From: Actinomycetota bacterium
Lineage (GTDB): Bacteria > Actinomycetota > Thermoleophilia > RBG-16-64-13
DNA length: 7,152 bases
Reading direction: 5' to 3'
Assembly (NCBI GenBank): GCA_003157225.1
Contig: PMIZ01000240.1
Span: 13,191-20,342 of the forward strand
Positions 1 through 5,760 of this stretch are shown piece by piece. The notes under the pieces were generated by a model. That model was not told where the DNA came from. It made no database searches and worked only from the letters and a program-made list of their open reading frames with translations. A program made the position numbers and the translations under genes. Positions within the stretch are counted from its first letter, which is position 1. Each line of letters starts with the position of its first letter.

Positions 1-114
1 CTGCCTCTAATTTTCAGAAGAAGCTATTGGAAGCCGCGCTGCGTCTCTCGGGACTCACGGCATCTATATTCCCTATCAATCGGATCCTAAACATTCGCCC
101 TCCAACTTCGTCGG
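1..114. other. Short non-coding end of window, nothing recognised
   Basis: This stretch downstream of the lipid kinase stop is visibly less GC-rich than the rest. I see no hairpin followed by a T tract that would serve as a terminator, and no RNA gene. One plus-strand frame is open from base 3 to a TGA at 162-164, without a start codon I would trust and without recognisable protein motifs. It could be the tail of a convergent gene or chance. Confidence 0.4.
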
Positions 115-1017
115 TCAAGGCCGCGTGCCTTGCTCCGAGCTTGAGGAGGGCACACATATCGTGATTGAACCCGGATCAACGGCGACGCGTAGTCTTCTCA
201 CCGCTTTGCGTGGGTCGCCATCGAGTTCGTAGAGAAAGGGCTCGGCGAAGCGGATCTCGAAACGCCTCCCGCGTGTCACTTCCACGAAGGGAGAGTCCCC
301 GGCGCTTCCCAGCGCCACCCGGCCCAAGGTCCGGGTCCACTGGATACGGTTCTTGGCCGTGATCACTGCCAACTCCAGTATGCCGTCATCCGGTTGCGCG
401 TTTTCGAACGCCTCGATCCCGCCCAGCAGCTTGCCTACGTTCGCCGTCAACACACAGGACAGCTCTCCCTGGAAGAAGCGCTCGCCGTCGACCACGATAT
501 TGGCGCCTACGGTGAGGGCTTTGAAGTTCAAGGCGCCTGACCAAAGGTAGGCGGCCGATCCTATGCTGCTTTTGAGCCCGCTGTCGGCGTCCCGCACCGT
601 GAGCGCATCGAACCCGGCTCCCGCCATCACGGCGAAGTGTTCGCCGTTCACGGAGCCGGTATCCAGCGGCCTGCGGACGCCGTGCAGCCCGATCTCAACC
701 GCCTTGCGCAGGTCAGTCGGGATGCCCAGGTTGGCGGCAAGGAGGTTGGCTGTCCCCGCCGGCATTATTGCTATCGTAGCCCCAGTGTGGGCTAGCCCGT
801 CGATGCAGCGCTGCAGGGTACCGTCGCCGCCCCAGACGAAGACTAAGTCGGCGCCGTCCTTTCTCGCTCGTCGCGCGCGCTCCGAGGCGGCGCGTATGTC
901 GCTCACCTCATGCCACTGTGGGTCTGTCACTCCCTCGGCGGCCAGGACCTCCCGCAGTTCCTCGAGCCCTCCCCCCAACGTGCTTCCTATGTGGGCAACC
1001 ACCGCTATCGTCGTCAT
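115..1017 (-). CDS. Diacylglycerol kinase family lipid kinase (DagK/YegS-like)
   Basis: This protein of 300 residues is the normal length for bacterial DagK_cat-family lipid kinases. These are membrane-associated soluble enzymes that use ATP to phosphorylate diacylglycerol, sphingoid bases or related lipids. Visible motifs are the nucleotide-site GGDGT (63-67), PAGTANLLAANLGIP (86-100, the family PxGTxN loop), AGAGFDA (132-138), PDDGILELAVI (209-219) and the C-terminal ELDGDP (264-269), the counterpart of the usual DGE. The usual N-terminal NPxSG motif is replaced by AHIGSTLGGG (9-18), which I recall from an actinobacterial subgroup. The start is ATG 1017, chosen for its ribosome binding site. 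It begins 61 bases after the stop of the multidomain phosphatase, with no obvious terminator between, so co-transcription is plausible. Family assignment is firm; the lipid substrate cannot be told from sequence. A link to the partner switch is inference. Confidence 0.9.
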   Translation of the reverse strand: MTTIAVVAHIGSTLGGGLEELREVLAAEGVTDPQWHEVSDIRAASERARRARKDGADLVFVWGGDGTLQRCIDGLAHTGATIAIMPAGTANLLAANLGIPTDLRKAVEIGLHGVRRPLDTGSVNGEHFAVMAGAGFDALTVRDADSGLKSSIGSAAYLWSGALNFKALTVGANIVVDGERFFQGELSCVLTANVGKLLGGIEAFENAQPDDGILELAVITAKNRIQWTRTLGRVALGSAGDSPFVEVTRGRRFEIRFAEPFLYELDGDPRKAVRRLRVAVDPGSITICVPSSSSEQGTRP

Positions 1018-1025
1018 GAGCACTT

Positions 1026-1032
1026 CTTCCTT
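1026..1032 (-). promoter_or_regulatory. Ribosome binding site that decides the lipid kinase start
   Basis: AAGGAAG on the minus strand sits eight bases before the ATG at 1017. The longer reading from a GTG at 1062 would place this site inside the coding region and adds 15 residues that do not look like the family. The ATG at 1017 is therefore preferred. Confidence 0.65.
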
Positions 1033-1078
1033 GTTATCCGTCGTTGATCGCCTCGTACCCACCCGACCCGAAAGCGAA

Positions 1079-4000
1079 TCAACTTGCCGTCACTCCTTCT
1101 CTTCCTTGCTTCCTGGCGGCGTCTTCCTTCAGGCCAAGGACTAGCATGGCGACGTCGTCGGTCAGCTCCCCACCTGAAAAGGAGAGGATAGTGTCGAGAA
1201 GGGCCTGGGGAAGCTGTTCCAGGGAGGGATCGGACCAGCCCTTGAGGGCCTTGGCCAGACCCTCCTCTCCGAAGAAGTCGCCGTTGCGGCGTGCTTCGAT
1301 GGCCCCGTCGGTGTAGAGAAGCAGAAGGTCGCCTTCCACGAGTTGCACCTCGTTCTCTTTCCAGGAGTGATCGGGGAATACCCCGACTGGCGCGGAGCAC
1401 GCCTCCAGAAACTCCAGCTCCCCGGCGCTGGTACGAAGGAGGGCGGGGGGATGACCGGCCGAGGAATACGCAAGAGAACCGGTGTTGGGATCGAGAATGC
1501 CCAGGAAGAGGGTGACGAACCCAGGAGAGCGCTCCTCGACAAGGAGATCGTTAGTCTTAGCGAGGACCACATGGGGATGCGTGAAGTGATGCGCGAAGGC
1601 GTGGACCACATCCTTCACAAGAGTCGCCACCCTCGCCGCCTCCACCCCGTGGCCAGAGACATCGCCGATCAAGACGGCGATCCGTTCATTCTTGACCTCA
1701 AAGACGTCGTAGAAATCCCCACCGACCCGCGCTTCCTTGGTAGCGGAGCGGTAGAGGTGGCCGAACCTCACGCCGGAAAGATCTTGTGGGACGTCAAGAA
1801 GGGCCTCCTGCAGCTTGCTAGCGATGTCGCGCTGCGCTTCAAGCTCTCTGAGCGCGGTGATATCCCGCGCGGCGGCGAAGACTCCGAGAACCTGCCCCTC
1901 TCGGTCTTTGTAGACGGAGGCATTGTAGTGAACGTCGGTCAGCTTGCCGTTCCGGTCGCGGATGGTAAGCGGATAGTCTGTGACCGAGCCCCTGGCAAAC
2001 ACTTCCCGGTAGCCCGTGCGGGCGCTCTCCGGGTCGGTGAAGTAGTCGGAGAAGTCGGTGCCTATCAGTTCGTCGCGCTTTCGACCGGTGATCTTCATCG
2101 TGGCTTCGTTGACGTCGGTGATCGCGCCGTCCGGCCCGATGGTAACCAGCGGATCAAGAGCGGCCTCAATCAGGCTTCGGTTGTACTGGTTGGCCCGATT
2201 CGCCGCTTCCTCAGCCAGCCTACGTTCGGCGATATCCCGGGCGGCAGCGACCAGTTCCTTCTCCTGAATGAGGAGACGTTCACGCTCCTCCTCAGCCCTG
2301 ACCTGAGCGGCATGCAGGCGAAGGCTGGTGATGCCGCGAGCTACATCCCCCGCGACATCTGTCAGTAGGCGAACCTCATCCTCCGAGAAGGGGTCACTCT
2401 CGACGGAGTAGATGCTGATGGCTCCAAACGGAAGGTCGCCGGCAACAAGCGGAAGAACGACAGACGACGCATAACCTCGCGCAAGAGCCTCTCCTCGCCA
2501 GGGAAGGAAACCCGGGTCGGTGAGCATATTCCGGCACAAACAGGGTCTTCCCGTACGGATCGCCGTGCCGGTTGGACCCCGGCCTCGTTCCGTGTCGGCC
2601 CAGGTGATGTTGAGAGTCTCGAGATAGCCTTCCTCAAAGCCGGCCGAGGCTACCGGCCGCACGATCCTGGCTTCGTCGTCCTCAGCGTAGCCTATCCAAA
2701 CCATGGCATATCCGCAGTCTTCCACGATTATCCGGCATGCTTCGTCCAGATACATCGACTCGTCCGCCGCGCGCACGAGAGCTTGGTTGCTCTCGCTGAG
2801 AGCCTCGAGAATGCGATTGAGCTTTACGAGCTCACTCTCGGCCCGCTTGCGCTCGGTGATGTCGCGGCTGAAGGAGGCAATGCGCACGACTTGATCGTGG
2901 TCGTCAAGTTCAGGACAGAACGTGTGCAGAAAGGCCATGCCCGCCCGCTCGTCTTCGAACTCGAGAGGTTGGCGGGATTCGGCGACCTGCCTCAGGCGCT
3001 CAAGGCGCCTGGCGGCCAGCTCGGCGGGCAGGACTTCGTTGAGGTGTTTCCCGATGATCGCCTCGAAGGATTCTCTCATTCTTTCCACCGCTATCGCGTT
3101 GGCTGCGAGGATCACGCCGTCCGGGCTGAACAGCCAGATGGACTCTGTCGTCGCGTCCAATATGGTTCGCAGAGTCGCTCCGCTTTGCCTGACCCTCTCC
3201 TCGGCCTGCCTGCGCTCGGTCACGTCTTCGAAGACCGTGTAGACCTGGTAGGGTTTGTCCTCGCCGGGTTGGAAAAGCGGCACGGCCTGGACATTGATCA
3301 GCCGGTACTCAGACTCCCGGGGGTTATAGACCTGCATAAGCACGTCGCGAATCTGCTGCCCCGTGGACAGAGCGACCATCGCAGGATGCTCGATGCCTGG
3401 AAACGGGGAACCATCCTCGCGGAGCGTCTCATGCTCCACCTCAACGGAACTCGAGCCCAGAAAGTCCTCTGGACTCCTTCCCAGAATCCGCTCGGCGGCT
3501 GGGTTCATCGACAGAATAGTGCCGTCCGCATCCTGGTGCACCACTCCTTGCATCATGGTGGCGTGCAAGAGTCGGAAGTGCTCTTCACTCTCTCGCAGCG
3601 CTTCCTCGGCCTGCTTCATCGAGGTCAAGTCGATGCTTGTCATCCCCAGGCCTGTGACCTGCCCAGCCGCGTCGCGCATCGGCTCGTAGTGCAGATCAAG
3701 AAACATCGGCTTGCCGAGGCGAGTCAGCCAGAGCTGCACGCGCGCCTCCGCCCCGCTGTCGATGACCTCACGCTTGATGGCGGTCAAACGGTCCGCGTCC
3801 TCGGGGAACAAGTCGCCGTCGGTCTTGCCCACGATTTCCTCTGGCCCCGCGGTCCGCTGGTTGTAGGCCCAAACGTAGCGTAGGTCCAGGTCCTGGATGG
3901 CAACCGATACCGGGGCGTCCTTGAGTACAAGCCGGAACCGCTCCTCGCTCAGCCGCAGGGCCTCCTCGGCCTGCTTGCGAGGGGTGGTGTCATTGAACAA

Positions 4001-5320
4001 GATGCCGACCTGTCGGCTCTCGGGTCCACCGACGCGGAAGGCAGAAACATCATAGAAGCGACCCAGGGGCGTAGATAGCGCCTGAAGACGAGCTGGCTCG
4101 CCCGTCAAGGCGACCTTCCCGTAGCACTCGTACCAATACTCGTCATTGTCCGGGGCGAGCTCGCGCATGAGCTTGCCCTCCACCGCACGCAACCCGGTCT
4201 GCTCTTCGAATCTGGGGTTGGTCTCCAGGAAACGATAGTCCACAGGATTGTCGGCCTCGTCAAAGAGGACTTCGATGACGCAGAACCCCTCGATGAGCGT
4301 GTTGAACAAGTTTCGATAGCGCTCTTCAGCCTGGCGAGCCGCCTGCTCGCTCTCTGTCAAGGCCTCTTCCGCGCGCTTCCGCTCGGTGATATCCACAAAC
4401 GCTCCGACGCAGCCGCGCACTTGACCTTGGGCGTCCCTCAGCGGACTGGCATTGCCGAGCATGGTCATGAGCCCACCACTCGGGAGGAGCACTTCGAGTT
4501 CAGAGTTGCGAATGTCAGCCCCTCGCGCGGCTGCTTCCTGCATTGGCAGCTCGTCCGGCATCAACTCACGTCCTCGTTGAAAGAAACGTCGGGTAGTGTC
4601 CTGCTCGCCGGGTGCAGGACCGGCCGAAACATTCTCTCGCGCGCGCGCTTCGTAGAACTCGTTGGCCGTCTCGTTCCCAGTGATCTGCATGCACTCGGGG
4701 TCGTGGGCCACCCAGATGGCCACCGGCACCGTGTCCATCAACCTCTCGAGCTCCTCGACCCTCTGACGCATCTCCTCATGAGTAAGGGCTTGCGCGTCCT
4801 CGAGCGCCTGCGCGTGGGTCGTCATGAGGCCGAGTTTCATGCTTTCAGCTTCCAGTTGCCGGATCGCGGCGTCAGGGGAAGTCGACAATTGCTCTCGTTC
4901 GGACTCGTCGCCGACCCCCACGAAGAACGTGAGCGAGACCCGCGTCCTACCCTCGGGCTGACGGAACACGTGTACTTGATCGGCGAGGGAGACCATGAGG
5001 GGCAGGCCCAAGCCCCGGCGCCGGTGATCATCATCCTTGCAGAGGCCGGGCTGAAAGGCGCCGTCATTGGTGATCTCGACGATCACTCGGTCCGAAAGCA
5101 GCCAGGCGGCTAGCTCGACCGCGCTTGCAGCGTGCTCGATGGCATTCGCGGACGCTTCAGACACGGCCACCTGGAGATCAAAGACCCGAGCACCGGGAAG
5201 CTCAGCGGCATGCCCGACCTCTTCCACGAGACGTCGGATCTTGGAAAGCTGCGAAAGGTCGGCCGGGATGACAAGGCGGAAGAACCGGCCCCGCTGTTTC
5301 GATCCGGATGCCTCAGGCAT
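1079..5320 (-). CDS. Multidomain switch protein: RsbW-like HATPase, six PAS, GAF, SpoIIE/RsbU-type PP2C phosphatase
   Basis: This 1413-residue sensor regulates a partner switch by acting on STAS antagonist phosphorylation. Residues about 12-135 form an RsbW/SpoIIAB-type ATPase domain: N box EASANAIEHA (E55, N59, H63), a G1 box reading NDG at 85-87 where D-x-G is expected, and G2 box RRGLGL (101-106). PAS domains follow at about 188-312, 331-446, 457-566, 578-701 and 711-822. Most end in a D-[IVLT]-[TA]-x-x-K/R-x-A-E-E linker that should form a signalling helix. A GAF domain (about 838-1000) and a helical linker precede a sixth PAS (1045-1155). The C-terminal PP2C/SpoIIE domain (about 1160-1400) has its metal-binding acidic motifs: GGDFYD (D1202), GDVSGHG (D1220), SAGHPP (1287-1292), YTDG (D1338) and LTDDVAML (D1388, D1389). 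There are no transmembrane segments or signal peptide, so it should be cytosolic. No LOV cysteine motif is visible, so PAS and GAF ligands are unknown. Its substrate is probably the STAS protein encoded just upstream. Confidence 0.93.
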   Translation of the reverse strand: MPEASGSKQRGRFFRLVIPADLSQLSKIRRLVEEVGHAAELPGARVFDLQVAVSEASANAIEHAASAVELAAWLLSDRVIVEITNDGAFQPGLCKDDDHRRRGLGLPLMVSLADQVHVFRQPEGRTRVSLTFFVGVGDESEREQLSTSPDAAIRQLEAESMKLGLMTTHAQALEDAQALTHEEMRQRVEELERLMDTVPVAIWVAHDPECMQITGNETANEFYEARARENVSAGPAPGEQDTTRRFFQRGRELMPDELPMQEAAARGADIRNSELEVLLPSGGLMTMLGNASPLRDAQGQVRGCVGAFVDITERKRAEEALTESEQAARQAEERYRNLFNTLIEGFCVIEVLFDEADNPVDYRFLETNPRFEEQTGLRAVEGKLMRELAPDNDEYWYECYGKVALTGEPARLQALSTPLGRFYDVSAFRVGGPESRQVGILFNDTTPRKQAEEALRLSEERFRLVLKDAPVSVAIQDLDLRYVWAYNQRTAGPEEIVGKTDGDLFPEDADRLTAIKREVIDSGAEARVQLWLTRLGKPMFLDLHYEPMRDAAGQVTGLGMTSIDLTSMKQAEEALRESEEHFRLLHATMMQGVVHQDADGTILSMNPAAERILGRSPEDFLGSSSVEVEHETLREDGSPFPGIEHPAMVALSTGQQIRDVLMQVYNPRESEYRLINVQAVPLFQPGEDKPYQVYTVFEDVTERRQAEERVRQSGATLRTILDATTESIWLFSPDGVILAANAIAVERMRESFEAIIGKHLNEVLPAELAARRLERLRQVAESRQPLEFEDERAGMAFLHTFCPELDDHDQVVRIASFSRDITERKRAESELVKLNRILEALSESNQALVRAADESMYLDEACRIIVEDCGYAMVWIGYAEDDEARIVRPVASAGFEEGYLETLNITWADTERGRGPTGTAIRTGRPCLCRNMLTDPGFLPWRGEALARGYASSVVLPLVAGDLPFGAISIYSVESDPFSEDEVRLLTDVAGDVARGITSLRLHAAQVRAEEERERLLIQEKELVAAARDIAERRLAEEAANRANQYNRSLIEAALDPLVTIGPDGAITDVNEATMKITGRKRDELIGTDFSDYFTDPESARTGYREVFARGSVTDYPLTIRDRNGKLTDVHYNASVYKDREGQVLGVFAAARDITALRELEAQRDIASKLQEALLDVPQDLSGVRFGHLYRSATKEARVGGDFYDVFEVKNERIAVLIGDVSGHGVEAARVATLVKDVVHAFAHHFTHPHVVLAKTNDLLVEERSPGFVTLFLGILDPNTGSLAYSSAGHPPALLRTSAGELEFLEACSAPVGVFPDHSWKENEVQLVEGDLLLLYTDGAIEARRNGDFFGEEGLAKALKGWSDPSLEQLPQALLDTILSFSGGELTDDVAMLVLGLKEDAARKQGREGVTAS
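1855..1878 (-). repeat. Duplicated PAS-tail sequence ending the sixth PAS domain (copy 2)
   Basis: Partner of the copy at 2227-2250, with three mismatches over 24 bases. It encodes AAARDI (1149-1154) at the end of the last PAS domain, directly before the helix leading into the phosphatase. Here the sequence is in its normal structural position. Confidence 0.5.
2227..2250 (-). repeat. Duplicated PAS-tail sequence in the GAF-to-PAS linker (copy 1)
   Basis: This 24-base segment matches 1855-1878 at 21 of 24 positions. It encodes the middle of the linker around AAARDI (residues 1025-1030), a sequence that normally ends a PAS domain but here follows a GAF domain with no PAS between. I read it as a remnant of a PAS copy that was lost or recombined. 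Confidence 0.5.
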
Positions 5321-5324
5321 CGCG

Positions 5325-5328
5325 TCCT
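5325..5328 (-). promoter_or_regulatory. Ribosome binding site of the multidomain phosphatase, overlapping the STAS stop
   Basis: AGGA on the minus strand overlaps the TAG stop of the STAS gene and is followed by four bases (CGCG) and the ATG at 5320. The overlap suggests translational coupling, which would keep antagonist and switch enzyme in a linked ratio. The spacer is somewhat short. Confidence 0.45.
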
Positions 5329-5668
5329 ACGCTGCGAGCGCGGCCATGGCTTGGTCGGCATCACAAAACACGCGAAAATCAGAGGTGGCAGCAAGTCCTA
5401 CGATTTCAAAGAGGCGAATGAGGTTCGGGTTGGGAGCTATGACGCCGAGCCAGCCTTTGCCACGCAGCTCCCGGACGGTGGAAAGAAGGACCGAAAGGCC
5501 ACCGCTATCGAAGTAGGGGCAGTCACTGAGATCTATGAGAAGACATTGGCCGCCAGCCGCCAGCGCCCTGCGGACGGACTCCTTCAGGAAGGAGGCGTTC
5601 GAGTGGTCCACCTCCCCGGTCGGCTTGAGCACCGGCACGCCAGATAGGGCAGACTCGAGAACCGTCAT
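5327..5668 (-). CDS. STAS-domain anti-sigma-factor antagonist (SpoIIAA/RsbV family)
   Basis: This small cytosolic protein of 113 residues has the usual length for the family and is a single STAS domain. In partner switching, the unphosphorylated antagonist binds an anti-sigma kinase and frees its target; phosphorylation on one serine blocks binding. The N-terminal strand contains the family motif TGEVDHSN (about 17-24, like TGELDH in SpoIIAA). The phosphorylation loop is DCPYFDSGGLSVL (49-61), where Ser55 aligns with SpoIIAA Ser58 and the residue after it is Gly instead of the common Ser or Thr. NPNLIRLFEIVGL (about 79-91) matches the conserved C-terminal helix. Its TAG stop overlaps the AGGA of the next gene, whose ATG begins 6 bases later, so the two are almost certainly co-translated. 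The cognate kinase and phosphatase are probably the two ends of that neighbouring protein (inference). Confidence 0.92.
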   Translation of the reverse strand: MTVLESALSGVPVLKPTGEVDHSNASFLKESVRRALAAGGQCLLIDLSDCPYFDSGGLSVLLSTVRELRGKGWLGVIAPNPNLIRLFEIVGLAATSDFRVFCDADQAMAALAA

Positions 5669-5671
5669 GTT

Positions 5672-5677
5672 TCACCC
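5672..5677 (-). promoter_or_regulatory. Ribosome binding site of the STAS gene
   Basis: On the minus strand GGGTGA lies three bases before the ATG at 5668. It matches the GGTGA portion of the extended Shine-Dalgarno sequence, which sits closer to the start than the GGAGG core, so the short spacer is acceptable. It supports choosing this ATG. Confidence 0.55.
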
Positions 5678-5703
5678 AGCCGATAGAGGTAGAAGCATTA
5701 GGT

Positions 5704-5712
5704 ATTCTATCA
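5704..5712 (-). promoter_or_regulatory. Candidate extended -10 promoter for the STAS/phosphatase operon
   Basis: On the minus strand this reads TGA followed by TAGAAT, matching the extended -10 pattern TGnTATAAT with one mismatch in the hexamer. Transcription would start near 5696, giving a leader of about 28 bases before the STAS ATG. The -35 position at 17-base spacing (5727-5732) reads GCGGGC, which is not a consensus hexamer, so the call rests on the extended -10 alone. It is placed sensibly in the only gap in front of the switch genes. No pattern resembling the GTTT/GGGTAT boxes of stress sigma factors was seen. Confidence 0.35.
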
Positions 5713-5720
5713 GCAAGACA

Positions 5721-5753
5721 CCAACGGCCCGCAGAAACTCGGTGAGCCAACGG
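5721..5753. repeat. Short direct repeat CCAACGG upstream of the STAS gene
   Basis: CCAACGG occurs at 5721-5727 and again at 5747-5753, 26 bases apart start to start, in the intergenic gap. One copy lies in the -10/-35 spacer of the candidate promoter and the other just upstream of its -35 position. Such an arrangement could be a pair of regulator half-sites. A 7-base repeat can also arise by chance in GC-rich DNA, so only the repeat itself is certain. Confidence 0.25.
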
Positions 5754-5760
5754 AGGATGA

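Noticed and set aside
1018..1062. Upstream GTG start extending the lipid kinase by 15 residues
   Set aside because: The extension covers the strong AAGGAAG ribosome binding site and does not resemble the family; the ATG at 1017 is better placed.
1018..1078. Possible terminator or promoter between the switch gene and the lipid kinase
   Set aside because: No stable GC hairpin with a T tract and no convincing -35/-10 pair were found in the 61 bases.
563..1144. 193-codon plus-strand frame over the lipid kinase
   Set aside because: The minus-strand frame has the complete DagK motif set; this frame is Ser/Pro/Arg-rich shadow sequence.
1343..2368. 341-codon open frame on the plus strand opposite the GAF/PAS/phosphatase region
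   Set aside because: It is antisense to a strongly supported coding region with intact domain motifs. Long antisense frames are expected in high-GC genes, and its translation shows no recognisable domain.
2783..3883. 366-codon open frame on the plus strand opposite PAS3 to PAS5
   Set aside because: Same reason: a mirror frame of the PAS array, with repeats that simply reflect the PAS linkers in antisense.
3190..4393. Recurring similar DNA strings around the ends of PAS domains, considered as a repeat array
   Set aside because: They encode the conserved AEEAL/ITERK linker helices of tandem PAS domains and have no regular spacer structure, so they are protein repeats and not a CRISPR-like array.
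4421..5113. 230-codon plus-strand frame opposite the HATPase and first PAS
   Set aside because: Antisense shadow of a region whose minus-strand protein carries clear ATPase and PAS motifs.
5132..5647. 171-codon plus-strand frame spanning the STAS gene and the start of the switch gene
   Set aside because: It crosses two well-supported minus-strand genes with matching ribosome binding sites and has no family features of its own.
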